The notes: generated from the sequence alone by a model not told the origin. A stretch of DNA of 64,000 nt from Curtobacterium sp. MCJR17_020 (GCF_003234365.2 NZ_CP126260.1:248001-312000); one strand, 5' to 3'. Positions 32,887 to 41,430 are shown, numbered from the stretch's first letter. Program-made: numbers and translations.

Positions 32887-33585
32887 ATGACCGACGCGCC
32901 GCTGCTCCGCCCCCGCCGACCGGAGTCCGACGGCGCCGGGATCCTCGAGCCGTCGCCCTACCCGCTCGTCTCCGTCGCGATCGCGGTCATCGCCGTGGTC
33001 GTCATCACGCTCGTCGGGTTCGCCCTCGGCACGGTCGACCTCGGACTGTCGAAGGCACTGAACGCGCTGCACACCGGTCCGATCGGGGCGTTCACCACCG
33101 CCGTCTACCACGTCATCAGTCCGGGCCCGGCGATCGGGATCACCGTCGTCGTCGTGGCCGTGATCTGGTGGCGCACCCGGAGTCTCCGCCCGGCCCTGGC
33201 CTTCGGCGGCACGATCGCCATCACGTGGGTGCCGTCCGCGGTCGTGAAGGAGATCGTCCACCGCGCACGGCCCGACGTCGCCGCCCTGCCGCACCCGTTC
33301 CCGGTGCAGCCGGACCCCGGGTACCCGAGTGGGCACACCGTCTACATCACGGCGTTCGTGGTCGCGATGATCTGGCTGCTCCGCGAGACCCGGTGGCACC
33401 GACTGGCGCTGACGCTCGGGATCGTCGCGATCGTCGTCGTGTTCTTCTCGGTGTCGATCGATGCCGTGCACTACCCGACCGACGCGGTGGCCTCGATCCT
33501 GTGGGCGCTCGCCGTTGCCCCGGGGGTGCGGGTGGTGTGGGTCGACTGGCTCATGCCGCGGATCCCGTTCCTCCGGGGGCGGTAG
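32887..33585 (+). CDS. PAP2 family membrane phosphatase
   Basis: A 232-residue PAP2-superfamily protein with about six membrane segments. The lipid-phosphatase motifs are KEIVHRARP (Lys121, Arg128, Pro129), PSGH (147-150) with the catalytic His150, and SVSIDAVHYPTD (His195, Asp199). In the third motif the normal Arg after Ser is Val189, which would weaken phosphate binding unless another Arg substitutes. Substrates could be undecaprenyl pyrophosphate or phosphatidate. ATG 32887 follows GACGAT by exactly 6 nt, a leaderless start. It is transcribed away from poxB. Confidence 0.85.
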   Translation: MTDAPLLRPRRPESDGAGILEPSPYPLVSVAIAVIAVVVITLVGFALGTVDLGLSKALNALHTGPIGAFTTAVYHVISPGPAIGITVVVVAVIWWRTRSLRPALAFGGTIAITWVPSAVVKEIVHRARPDVAALPHPFPVQPDPGYPSGHTVYITAFVVAMIWLLRETRWHRLALTLGIVAIVVVFFSVSIDAVHYPTDAVASILWALAVAPGVRVVWVDWLMPRIPFLRGR

Positions 33586-33590
33586 TCGAC

Positions 33591-33659
33591 GGGGCTGCCG
33601 ACTCGGAACGACGTCCTCGTTGTCGTGCGACGTCGATGATGTCGTTCCGGGTCGGCCCC
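33591..33659. terminator. Long imperfect inverted repeat between convergent PAP2 and MFS genes
   Basis: GGGGC, a bulge, GAC, then CGGAACGAC (33604-33612) pairs with GTCGTTCCG (33641-33649), GTC and GCCCC (33655-33659). The 9-bp core is perfect, with a 28-nt loop. It lies between two convergent stops and is the likely terminator of both. Confidence 0.6.
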
Positions 33660-33666
33660 GACCGGG

Positions 33667-34908
33667 TCAGGCCAGGCGGGTGCGTCCCCGGGCGACGAGC
33701 AGTGCCACGACGGCCACCACCGCGGACGCGAGCATCACGATCGCCAGCGGTGCAGCCGTCACCGAGCCGCCGATGCTGACGAGCGGGGACACCAGCGCCG
33801 CGAGCCCGAACTGCAGCGCACCGAGCACGGCCGACGCGCTGCCGGCAGCGGCGGGGACCGCACCGAGTGCCAGCGCCGTGGCGTTGCCGAGCACCAGGCC
33901 GAGCGAGCCGACCGCGGTGAACAGCGGGACGGCGAGCCAGAACACCGGCGCCGCGAAGACGACGAGCAGCGCGAACACGATCGTCGACGCGAACACCAGG
34001 GTGATGCCGAGCGACAGCACGCCGGTGACCGAACGGGTCTCGGTGAGCTTGGCGGACACGATGCTCACACCCATCAGGGCCAGCGCGTTCAGCCCGAACG
34101 CCAGGCCGTAGCCGACGGTGCCGAGCCCGATCATGTCCTGGTACAGGAACGGCGAGGCGGAGATGTACGCCATCATCACGGCGAACGCGAAGCCGAACAC
34201 GGCGATGTAGCCGAGGAACGTGCGGGAGCGCAGCGCGCGGAGCGGCGAACCGGAGCCCTTGCGCTCCTCGCGCAGCACGTCGCGGTGCGCCTTCAGGTGG
34301 GTCTCACGGATGACGGCGAGCACCGCGACGAGCATGACCACGGACAGGCCGAGCACGATCGACAGCAGGCCGCGCCAGCCGATCGGGCCGGTGAGCAGGC
34401 CACCGAGCAGCGGAGCGACGACGGGGGCGACCCCGCCGACGATCATCATGAGCGAGAACGCGCGGGCTGCGGGCTTGCCGGTCGCCAGGTCGGAGATGAC
34501 CGCACGGCTGATCACCATGCCGGCCGCACCGCCCAGGCCCTGCAGGAGTCGGGCCGCGATGAGCACGCCGATGTTCGGTGCGAACACGGCGGCGACGCTC
34601 GCGAGGACGCACAGTGCCGCGCCGGCGATGAGCGGCGGCACGCGGCCGAACCGGTCGGACAGCGGGCCGAAGACGAGCTGGCCGGCCGTGACACCGACCA
34701 GGAAGGCGGTCAGCGTGAGCTGCACGGTGGTGGCGCTCGCACCGAGCTCGGTGGTCATCTGCGGGAACGCCGGCAGGTACAGGTCGGTGGCGAAGGGGGC
34801 GACGGCGCTGAGCAGGCCGAGCACCAGCAGCAGCGGTGTCGTGATGCCCTGCTGCCTGGTCGTGGGTGTCGCGGCGTGCGCGCGGATGGTTCCGGTGTCC
34901 GTGGTCAT
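33667..34908 (-). CDS. Bcr/CflA-type MFS drug exporter
   Basis: A 413-residue 12-helix major-facilitator protein of the Bcr/CflA group. It has PFATDLYLPAFPQMTTELG with the conserved Asp in helix 1, the MFS motif PLSDRFGRVPPL after helix 2, RLLQGLGGAAGMVISRAVISDL, and a second-half YISASPFLYQDMIGLG segment typical of the group. It should expel small antibiotics or related compounds with proton antiport. Divergent to a MarR regulator 46 nt away whose presumed operator (34910-34925) abuts this start. ATG 34908; TATGCT lies 9 nt upstream, so it is near leaderless. Confidence 0.92.
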   Translation of the reverse strand: MTTDTGTIRAHAATPTTRQQGITTPLLLVLGLLSAVAPFATDLYLPAFPQMTTELGASATTVQLTLTAFLVGVTAGQLVFGPLSDRFGRVPPLIAGAALCVLASVAAVFAPNIGVLIAARLLQGLGGAAGMVISRAVISDLATGKPAARAFSLMMIVGGVAPVVAPLLGGLLTGPIGWRGLLSIVLGLSVVMLVAVLAVIRETHLKAHRDVLREERKGSGSPLRALRSRTFLGYIAVFGFAFAVMMAYISASPFLYQDMIGLGTVGYGLAFGLNALALMGVSIVSAKLTETRSVTGVLSLGITLVFASTIVFALLVVFAAPVFWLAVPLFTAVGSLGLVLGNATALALGAVPAAAGSASAVLGALQFGLAALVSPLVSIGGSVTAAPLAIVMLASAVVAVVALLVARGRTRLA

Positions 34909-34909
34909 T

Positions 34910-34925
34910 GTTATGAAAGCATAAC
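34910..34925. promoter_or_regulatory. MarR operator between marR and Bcr/CflA exporter
   Basis: GTTATG-aaag-CATAAC, a perfect 6-bp inverted repeat with 4-nt spacer, in an AT-rich island of otherwise GC-rich sequence. It covers the exporter's -10 (TATGCT on the minus strand) and lies about 20 nt upstream of the MarR -10 (TACAGT, 34943-34948), fitting repression of both. Confidence 0.75.
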
Positions 34926-34954
34926 TCATTGCGGATCCTCGGTACAGTACGGAC

Positions 34955-35395
34955 ATGCACTCCGCCGTGTCCGACCACGTCCTCGCCGACCTCGCCGACG
35001 TCGTGCTGCGGATCTCGCGGGAGATCGACCCGCACGGTGCCGGGGCGCTCGACATCGTGCCGCTCACCGGGACCGAGGCGCTCGTGATGCGCTGGGTCGA
35101 CCGCAACCCCGGCACCTCACCGAGCGCGACGGCCGAGGCGACGGCACTCAAGCGCAGCAACCTCAGCGTCGCGCTGCGGTCCCTGGTGGCGAAGGGGATG
35201 GTCGAACGGCGGCAGGACCCGGACGATGCGCGGACCGTGCAGCTGCACTCGACCGACATCGCGCGGGAGAGCATCGGACGGCTGCGCGGGCACTGGGCCG
35301 GCAAGCTCCGCGACGCGCTCGGCGACGACGACGCCGGGTTGCCCGGGGCGCTCGCGCTGCTCGACCGGATCGACGAGGGGCTGCGCGGGGTCTAG
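34955..35395 (+). CDS. MarR family regulator of the exporter
   Basis: A 146-residue MarR protein with winged helix-turn-helix (about residues 35-100): GTSPSATAEATALKRSNLSVALRSLVAKGMVE and wing DPDDARTVQLH. Divergent to the Bcr/CflA exporter, so it probably represses it until a small aromatic or drug ligand binds. ATG follows TACAGT by 6 nt (leaderless). The stop TAG (35393-35395) shares the palindrome CTAG with the opposing soxR stop. Confidence 0.9.
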   Translation: MHSAVSDHVLADLADVVLRISREIDPHGAGALDIVPLTGTEALVMRWVDRNPGTSPSATAEATALKRSNLSVALRSLVAKGMVERRQDPDDARTVQLHSTDIARESIGRLRGHWAGKLRDALGDDDAGLPGALALLDRIDEGLRGV

Positions 35396-35874
35396 TCCTG
35401 CGGCGCGTCGTCCTCGATCGGCAGCAGCCGCCGAGCGCCGTGGCCTTCGTCGCCGAGCGTGTCGCCCGGGTTCACGACCGAGCACGCCCCGAGCGAGACG
35501 CAGCCGCACCCGATGCACTGCGTCATCTCCTGCTGCAGCCGCTCGAGCTCCAGCTGGCGCGCCCGGAGTCGTGCACGCCACCGCTCGTTCAGCCGGTTCC
35601 AGTCGCGCAGGGACGGCATCCGGTCGGCCGGCAGCGTGCCGAACTGCTCGGCGACCTCGCTGAGCGGGATCCCGAGGCGCTTCGCCACCTGGATGATCGC
35701 GATCCGGCGCTCGACGTGCCGCGGGTACATCCGGGTGCCGCCGTCGGTGCGCTCGGGCCGGATCAGGCCCTTGCGCTCGTAGAAGTGCAGGGCCGACGCG
35801 GCGACGCCGGTGCGTCGGACGATCTCGCCGATCGGGAGCAGGTCGGTCGGGCGGGGCGGCTGGATCTCGACCAT
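35392..35874 (-). CDS. soxR: Redox-sensitive regulator SoxR
   Basis: A 160-residue MerR-family regulator with the SoxR signature. The helix-turn-helix is IGEIVRRTGVAASALHFYERKGLI (N-terminal), a dimerisation helix follows and a [2Fe-2S] cluster motif CIGCGCVSLGAC uses Cys120, Cys123, Cys125 and Cys131. Oxidation by redox-cycling compounds should switch it on. No soxS is seen; in actinobacteria SoxR usually controls exporters or oxidoreductases directly. The stop overlaps the marR stop (CTAG). ATG 35874 lies 7 nt after TAAGAT, a leaderless-type start. It is the probable regulator of something outside its immediate vicinity or of nearby reductases (inference). Confidence 0.95.
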   Translation of the reverse strand: MVEIQPPRPTDLLPIGEIVRRTGVAASALHFYERKGLIRPERTDGGTRMYPRHVERRIAIIQVAKRLGIPLSEVAEQFGTLPADRMPSLRDWNRLNERWRARLRARQLELERLQQEMTQCIGCGCVSLGACSVVNPGDTLGDEGHGARRLLPIEDDAPQD

Positions 35875-35919
35875 GGTCGAGATCTTACGTGCGGATCCGG
35901 ACGCGACGAACGGCCGGTC

Positions 35920-35953
35920 GGGAGGCCCGTTGCGGGCCCGCCACGGGCCTCCC
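35920..35953. terminator. Family-A hairpin downstream of the YdcF gene
   Basis: 15-bp stem GGGAGGCCCGTtGCG (35920-35934) and CGCcACGGGCCTCCC (35939-35953), loop ggcc, with one mismatch. It lies 20 nt beyond the end of the leftward YdcF-like gene and upstream of soxR's start. Confidence 0.85.
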
Positions 35954-35973
35954 GGTCGACCGTCTGCCAGCGT

Positions 35974-37020
35974 CTACCGCTGCTGGAACGACTCCCAGAG
36001 CAGGAACGCGGTGAACAGGACGAACGGCGTGCACGCCACCACGTTGAGCCAGCGGTGCTCGACGACCACCGCGACGAACTCGCGGAGGAACGCACTCGGC
36101 ACGTAGTAGGGCGCCGTCCGCGATCCGACCACCTGCGCCGGCAGCTCGAGCCGACGGGCCAGCGTGGCGGCGCGGAGCACGTGGTAGTTGTTCGTGACGA
36201 CGACGATCTGGCCGTCCCGTCCGGCATCCGTCTGCACGGTGCGGGAGAACCGCAGGTTCTCGCGGGTGTTGCGGGACTCGGTCTCGGGCCGGACGTCGTC
36301 GGGGTCCGCGCCGTTCGCCAGCAGGTACTCCGCCATCGCGGTGCCCTCGGGGCGCGGTTCGTCGTCACCCTGCCCGCCGGAGGGGATCAGCAGCGGCCGA
36401 CGCCCGGCGGCTCGTTCGGCGCGGTACACGACGAGCGAGCGGTCGAGGCGACTGCGGAGCAGGGGCGGGACCTCGCCTCGGATCAGTCCGGAGCCGAGGA
36501 CGACGATCGAGTCCGGCACGATCCCGTGCCGCATCCGGCCGTAGACGACGGAGTACACGGCGAACGCGACGAGCGACACGGCGAAGTACGCGCAGACGAA
36601 CACCATCAGCACGGCGACCGCGATCCGGGTGCCGTCCCAGAGCGTGAAGCCCTCGCCGCTGGCGGACACGAACAGGGCGATGGCGACCGCGGGCAGCACG
36701 AACACGAGCACCCCGGCGACCAGCGACAGCGTGTTGCCCAGGCTCCGGCCCTCGGAGCGGAGCATCTGGAAGCCGTTCGCGATGAGGGCCACACCGAGCA
36801 CGGCGACCGCGAGCGGGACGAGCAGGAACACGATGCCGACGACCAGGCTGAACCCCGGTACGACGATCGTCAGGGCGGACACGGCCGTGGCGAGCGCGAA
36901 GAACGCCGCTGCCGTCAGGAACACGCCGTTCCGGAGCATCCGCGGGTCGCGCCGCCGCCCCACCAGGTAGAGCGCGAGGAACAGCAGGGCGAAGACGGGC
37001 GCCGCGCCCAGGGCGGTCAT
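35974..37020 (-). CDS. YdcF/DUF218 family membrane protein
   Basis: A 348-residue protein: about five N-terminal membrane helices (residues 1-170), a YdcF/DUF218 domain (about 170-320; SIVVLGSGLIRGEVPPLLRSRLDRS, LIPSGGQGDDEPRPEGTAM, ESRNTRENLRFS, VVTNNYHVLRA) and one C-terminal helix. E. coli YdcF binds S-adenosylmethionine; SanA/ElyC relatives act in envelope integrity. The reaction is unknown. There is no strong ribosome-binding site at ATG 37020. It is followed by a family-A hairpin. Confidence 0.88.
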   Translation of the reverse strand: MTALGAAPVFALLFLALYLVGRRRDPRMLRNGVFLTAAAFFALATAVSALTIVVPGFSLVVGIVFLLVPLAVAVLGVALIANGFQMLRSEGRSLGNTLSLVAGVLVFVLPAVAIALFVSASGEGFTLWDGTRIAVAVLMVFVCAYFAVSLVAFAVYSVVYGRMRHGIVPDSIVVLGSGLIRGEVPPLLRSRLDRSLVVYRAERAAGRRPLLIPSGGQGDDEPRPEGTAMAEYLLANGADPDDVRPETESRNTRENLRFSRTVQTDAGRDGQIVVVTNNYHVLRAATLARRLELPAQVVGSRTAPYYVPSAFLREFVAVVVEHRWLNVVACTPFVLFTAFLLWESFQQR

Positions 37021-37158
37021 CGGTCGGCCGAACGGAGCGCGGTCATGCGCTCACGGTACCGGCCAGGGATCAGGAGACCGCCCCGTGCCGGTGCGACGAT
37101 CACGCACCCGATCACGCTCGTTGCGCTCGTCCGATGGCGCTGGTGGCAGGCTCGGACC

Positions 37159-38202
37159 ATGACCTACATCGCCAGCGACGACCGCTACGACTCGATGACG
37201 TACCGCCGCACCGGCCGCTCGGGCCTCGACCTGCCGCTGCTCTCCCTGGGGTACTGGCACAACTTCGGTGACGACGTGCCGTTCGAGACCCAGCGCGCGA
37301 TCAGCCGTCGGGCCTTCGACCTCGGCATCACGCACCACGACCTCGCGAACAACTACGGCCCGCCGTACGGTGCCGCCGAGGTCAACTTCGGGCGGCTGAT
37401 GCGTGAGGACTTCCGGCCGTACCGCGACGAGATGGTCGTGTCGACCAAGGCCGGGTGGGACATGTGGCCGGGGCCGTACGGCCAGGGCGGCGGTTCGCGG
37501 AAGTACGTGCTCGCCTCGCTCGACCAGTCCCTGCAGCGGACGGGCCTGGACTACGTCGACGTCTTCTACTCCCACCGACTCGACGCCTCGACCCCGCTCG
37601 AGGAGACGATGGGCGCGCTGCACACGGCGGTCCAGCAGGGCAAGGCGCTGTACGTCGGCATCTCGTCGTACGACGCGGAACGCAGCCGCCAGGCCGCCGC
37701 GATCCTGCGCGACCTCGGTACCCCGCTCCTCATCCACCAGCCGTCGTACTCGATGCTCAACCGCTGGATCGAGACCGAGGGGCTGCTCGACGCCGCCGGC
37801 GAGCTGGGCTTCGGCGTGATCGGGTTCACCGCGCTCGCGCAGGGCCTGCTCACCGGCAAGTACCTGGACGGGGTGCCCTCGGATTCTCGCGCCGCCGCCG
37901 GCAAGTCGCTCGACGCCTCGAGCATCACCCCAGAGGTCGTCGGGCACCTCCGAGCGCTGAACGACGTCGCCGCCGCTCGTGGACAGTCCCTGGCGCAGCT
38001 CGCCCTGGCCTGGGCGCTCCGTGACGAGCGGGTGACCTCGCTCGTGATCGGGGCGTCGAAGGTGTCGCAGCTCGAGGACAACGTCGCGGCGCTGGCGAAC
38101 ACGTCGTTCTCCGACGAGGAACTCCGCACCATCGACCAGCACTCCGTCGGCATCACCGACGTCGACCTGTGGGCGGGAGCGCGTGCCGGCGAGGTCTCCT
38201 GA
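37159..38202 (+). CDS. Aldo/keto reductase (YghZ/Gpr-like)
   Basis: A 347-residue aldo/keto reductase of the YghZ type (L-glyceraldehyde 3-phosphate reductase group). The tetrad is complete: Asp61 and Tyr66 in HHDLANNYGPPYGAAE, Lys97 in STKAGWDM and His139 in DVFYSHRLD. The group-specific WPGPYGQGGSRKY-like loop is present as WPGPYGQGGGSRKY. C-terminal RVTSLVIGASKVSQLEDN binds the NADPH phosphate. It probably detoxifies methylglyoxal or reduces other small aldehydes. ATG follows CAGGCT by 6 nt (leaderless). It converges with an AKR pseudoenzyme ending 8 nt away. Confidence 0.93.
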   Translation: MTYIASDDRYDSMTYRRTGRSGLDLPLLSLGYWHNFGDDVPFETQRAISRRAFDLGITHHDLANNYGPPYGAAEVNFGRLMREDFRPYRDEMVVSTKAGWDMWPGPYGQGGGSRKYVLASLDQSLQRTGLDYVDVFYSHRLDASTPLEETMGALHTAVQQGKALYVGISSYDAERSRQAAAILRDLGTPLLIHQPSYSMLNRWIETEGLLDAAGELGFGVIGFTALAQGLLTGKYLDGVPSDSRAAAGKSLDASSITPEVVGHLRALNDVAAARGQSLAQLALAWALRDERVTSLVIGASKVSQLEDNVAALANTSFSDEELRTIDQHSVGITDVDLWAGARAGEVS

Positions 38203-38210
38203 CCGCGGAC

Positions 38211-39257
38211 CTACGAGCGGTTCGGCCCCGCGCCCACCGGGGTGCGACCGCGCAGCCGCTCGCGACTGAGCGCGGGCAGCGCGAACCCGGTGTCCCGTTC
38301 GAGCACGTGGGTGCCCGGCGCGACGATCGCGTCGATCGCGTCGAGCAGCCCGTCGTCGAGGACGATCTCGGATGCCTGGACGTAGGCGTCGACGTGTGAC
38401 ACGGTGCGCGGCCCGATCACCACCGAGGACACGTCGGGATGGGTCAGGGCGAAGGCGACCGCGAGCTCCGACACCGTGAAGCCGGAGTCGTCGGCCAGGC
38501 GTCCGAGCCGGTCGGCGACCTCGAGCTTCCGACGGTTCCGCGGGGCGCCGATGTCGTACGCGTCCGGGTGTTCGTCGACGTGCGGTGAGCGTGGTTGGAC
38601 GGTGCCGGCGCGGTAGGTCCCCGCGAGCCAGCCGCCGGTGAGGGGCGCTCCGGCCAGGACCCCGAGGCCGAAGCGACGGGCGACCGGGAACACCGTGCGC
38701 TCCGCCGTGCGGGTGAGGATCGAGTAGGGGACGTGCGTCGCGGTGGCGCTCTTCGACCCGGACCGGAGCCACTGCGCCTCGACGAGTTCCTCGGCCGGGA
38801 ACCCGGGGAGGCCGAAGGCGCGGATCTTGCCCTGTGCGACCAGGTCGGCGAGGGCGTCGAGTGTCTCGTCGAGCGACGTCGCCGGGTCCGGCAGTGCCGG
38901 CTGGTACAGGTCGATGACGTCGGTGCCGAGTCGTTGCAGGCTCCGCTCCACGGCACGGAACATCCACCGCCGCCCGTTGCCGCGGTGCGCCGGGTCCTGG
39001 TCGACCGGGGCGCCGAACCGCACCGACAGGAACACGTCCTCGCGCCGTCCGGCGATCGCCGCGCCCACCGCGGTCTCGGCCAGGCCCGCGCCGTCGGCGT
39101 CCGAGACGTCGACCGACGTCACGCCGCGGGTGAGCGCCTCGAGCACGAGGGTCACACCGGCCGACGGGTCGTGGGCCGCGACGCCGGCGACGGCACGCGT
39201 CCCGAGCGTCAGCGAGCTGACGGGCGCCCCCGTGCGCCCCATGCGTCGCTGTTCCAT
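38211..39257 (-). CDS. Degenerate aldo/keto reductase-like protein
   Basis: A 348-residue AKR-fold protein in which catalytic residues are missing. By alignment to the usual motifs, Asp50 remains, Tyr is Asp55 (SVDVSDADGAGLAE), Lys is Arg80 (VFLSVRFGAP) and His is Ala121 (DLYQPALPDP). The rest of the barrel is preserved: RSLQRLGTDVIDLYQ, GKIRAFGLPGFP, SSVVIGPRTVSHVD. The cofactor-binding region looks intact, so NADPH may be bound without reduction, hinting at a sensing or structural role. There is no frameshift and codon use matches neighbours, so it is under selection. ATG 39257 lies 7 nt after TATCGT and is preferred to the GTG at 39266. Confidence 0.82.
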   Translation of the reverse strand: MEQRRMGRTGAPVSSLTLGTRAVAGVAAHDPSAGVTLVLEALTRGVTSVDVSDADGAGLAETAVGAAIAGRREDVFLSVRFGAPVDQDPAHRGNGRRWMFRAVERSLQRLGTDVIDLYQPALPDPATSLDETLDALADLVAQGKIRAFGLPGFPAEELVEAQWLRSGSKSATATHVPYSILTRTAERTVFPVARRFGLGVLAGAPLTGGWLAGTYRAGTVQPRSPHVDEHPDAYDIGAPRNRRKLEVADRLGRLADDSGFTVSELAVAFALTHPDVSSVVIGPRTVSHVDAYVQASEIVLDDGLLDAIDAIVAPGTHVLERDTGFALPALSRERLRGRTPVGAGPNRS

Positions 39258-39463
39258 GCGCGCCACGATATGGGCCGTGCGGGCCGCAGGACGGTCCGGT
39301 GACGAAGCATTACCCCTGGCCCTGACCGGAACGGTTGGTACGATGGACGCAGTTCTGAAACACGCAGTGTGTATCTACCGGCCGCCGGCTCCCCGGCGGA
39401 CAACGGCGGCACCCGATGGGTCCGCCCCCACCGAACCGGGCCGGGCCGAGAAGGCACACCCCC

Positions 39464-40729
39464 ATGCTCCACACCAGTCCCACCCCGTCCGCGCCCGCCC
39501 CGGAACGCACGGACACCGCGACCGCCGGAGACGCCTCGCTCGTCTCCCTCGCCGGACGCTGGTACTTCCCGGTGGCGTTCATCGCCCGCCTGCCGTTCGC
39601 CATGATGGTCGTCGGGGTCCTCACCCTCGTCGTGGCCGCGCGTGACTCCGTCGCCCTCGGTGGCGTCAACTCCGCCTCCGTCGGCATCGGTGCCGCGGTG
39701 TTCGGACCGATGGTCGGCGCCGCCGCGGACCGGTTCGGCCAGCGTGCCGTGCTCGTCCCCGTCGGCCTCGTCAACGCGGCGCTGCTCGGCGCGTTCCCCT
39801 TCGTCGTCAGCGGCAGCGCGCCGGACCTGGCCGTGCTCGCGATGGCGTTCTGCATCGGGGCGTCCGCGCCCCAGGTCGCGCCGATGTCCCGCACCCGGCT
39901 CGTCGCCATCATCGCGCAGCGCATTCGACCGGCCCGCCGCGAGAAGACCCTCAGCGGGACGATGGCGTACGAGTCCGCCGCCGACGAGGCCGTCTTCATC
40001 ATCGGCCCGTTCCTGGTCGGCATCCTCGCCAGCGCGATCGCCCCGTGGGTCGCCGTGGCGGGCGCCTCGGCCCTGACCTTCGTGTTCGTGACCGCGTTCG
40101 CGCTGCACCCCACCGGCAAGCTCGTGCTCGGGCAGCACGAGGAACTGACCCAGGCCCCGGCGCGCCAGCTCCTGCGTCCGCGGCTCGTCGTCGTGGTCGT
40201 CGGGATCCTCGGCATCGGCCTGTTCTTCGGCTCGACGCTGACGTCGCTGACGGCGTTCATGGAGACCCACGGCGAGGCGTCCCAGGCCGGCCTGCTCTAC
40301 GGCCTGATGGGCATCGGTTCGGCCGGACTCGCCCTCGGGTCCGCAGCGTTCCCTCGGTCGTTCGGCCTCGGCTGGCGCTGGCTCGTGTTCGGTGTCGTCC
40401 TGCTCGGCGGCGCGGTCGCGTTCTCGCAGGCCGACTCCGTCGTGGCGGTCGGCATCGTCCTGGCGATCATGGGCGTCGGCATCGGTCCGACCCTCGTCGC
40501 GCAGTACAGCCTCGGTTCGGACCGTTCGCCGGTCGGCCGGTCCGCGACCACGATGACGATCCTCGGATCCGCCGTGATCGTCGGGCAGTCGATCGCGTCC
40601 GCCATCACCGGCGACCTGGCGGAGCAGCACGGTACGTCCGTCGCGATGGTGCTCCCCGCGGCCTCGGCAGCGGTCGTCGTGCTGGCAGCCGTCGTCGACC
40701 TGCTGCTGCGGCGCCGTACCGCCGCCTGA
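39464..40729 (+). CDS. MFS transporter, unknown substrate
   Basis: A 421-residue major-facilitator protein with about twelve hydrophobic segments. Motif GAAADRFGQRAVLVP follows helix 2, and APQVAPMSRTRLVAIIAQ and EKTLSGTMAYESAADEAVFIIGPFLVG mark the central helices. The latter charged loop resembles a subset of actinobacterial exporters annotated only as MFS. Codon use is ordinary. A weak GAGAAGG precedes ATG 39464. The upstream region (39267-39463) has no clear operator. It converges with mrpG, the stops being 3 nt apart. Confidence 0.85.
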   Translation: MLHTSPTPSAPAPERTDTATAGDASLVSLAGRWYFPVAFIARLPFAMMVVGVLTLVVAARDSVALGGVNSASVGIGAAVFGPMVGAAADRFGQRAVLVPVGLVNAALLGAFPFVVSGSAPDLAVLAMAFCIGASAPQVAPMSRTRLVAIIAQRIRPARREKTLSGTMAYESAADEAVFIIGPFLVGILASAIAPWVAVAGASALTFVFVTAFALHPTGKLVLGQHEELTQAPARQLLRPRLVVVVVGILGIGLFFGSTLTSLTAFMETHGEASQAGLLYGLMGIGSAGLALGSAAFPRSFGLGWRWLVFGVVLLGGAVAFSQADSVVAVGIVLAIMGVGIGPTLVAQYSLGSDRSPVGRSATTMTILGSAVIVGQSIASAITGDLAEQHGTSVAMVLPAASAAVVVLAAVVDLLLRRRTAA

Positions 40730-40732
40730 CGA

Positions 40733-41089
40733 TCAGGACTCGGTGTCGTCGACCAACAGGTCCTCGTGCCGGTAGTCGTCGGCCCGCAGCCCGGCGCGAG
40801 CGATCATGTGCGTCGAGACGGGCACCAGGAACAGTTGGAACACCATGATGGGCAGGACGACCCAGAACGCCGTCCAGGTCCCCACCGCGACGACGATCGC
40901 GGCCAGGGCGAACGCCAACCCGAGCACCTGCGGCTTCGCCATGGCGTGCAGGCGGACGAGCGGGTCCGGGAACCGCACGATGCCGACGCCGGCGCCGAGG
41001 GACAGCAGCGCGCCGATGAGCAGCAGGGCGAGTGCGATCCACGCCCGCACGCCGGCGCCGTCGAGGAACGCCTGGATCATCTCGGTCAC
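40733..41089 (-). CDS. mrpG: Mrp Na+/H+ antiporter subunit G
   Basis: A 118-residue MrpG/MnhG protein with three membrane helices: IALALLLIGALLSLGAGVGIVRF, then RLHAMAKPQVLGLAFALAAIV and VLPIMVFQLFLVPVSTHMI. The family signature DPLVRLHAMAKPQVLG is clear. It completes the Mrp complex at the end of the operon. The GTG start overlaps the mrpF stop (GTGA). C-terminal LLVDDTES is a short acidic tail. Confidence 0.93.
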   Translation of the reverse strand: MTEMIQAFLDGAGVRAWIALALLLIGALLSLGAGVGIVRFPDPLVRLHAMAKPQVLGLAFALAAIVVAVGTWTAFWVVLPIMVFQLFLVPVSTHMIARAGLRADDYRHEDLLVDDTES

Positions 41090-41430
41090 GACTGCTCCTC
41101 TTCTTCTGCGGCGTGCTCGGGGGTGGTGACGGTGAGCCCCTCGTCGGACGGGTCCGACGACGGCGTGACCGCTCGGGCCACCGCGACGGTCGCGAACACG
41201 CTCGTCGCGGCGATCACCACGAGCACGGGGATCCCGGTCAGGTCGCGCCGGACCACCATCGACGCCGCGATCACCACGAGCACGGTCGTCAGGACCATGT
41301 CCGATCCGATCATCCGGTCGAGGATCGTCGGGCCGCGCACGATCCGGAACACCGCGAGTGCGAGGGTGGCGCCGAGCAGCGCCAGGACCAGGGCGATGCC
41401 GATCCCCATGACGACGACGGCGGCGCTCAT
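41086..41430 (-). CDS. mrpF: Mrp Na+/H+ antiporter subunit F
   Basis: A 114-residue MrpF/MnhF protein: three hydrophobic segments with the motif GPTILDRMIGSDMVLTTVLV and an acidic tail ending EHAAEEEEQS, longer than in most MrpF (about 95). It is part of the small-subunit block of the Mrp complex. The ATG overlaps the mrpE stop (ATGA at 41430). Confidence 0.93.
   Translation of the reverse strand: MSAAVVVMGIGIALVLALLGATLALAVFRIVRGPTILDRMIGSDMVLTTVLVVIAASMVVRRDLTGIPVLVVIAATSVFATVAVARAVTPSSDPSDEGLTVTTPEHAAEEEEQS

Noticed and set aside
34285..38202. Very long open frame (1305 codons, + strand) spanning several genes
   Set aside because: It is antisense or out of frame to the exporter, soxR and ydcF genes and is only in frame with the AKR at its end; codon use and lack of any domain show it is a GC-rich artefact. 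The AKR starts at 37159.
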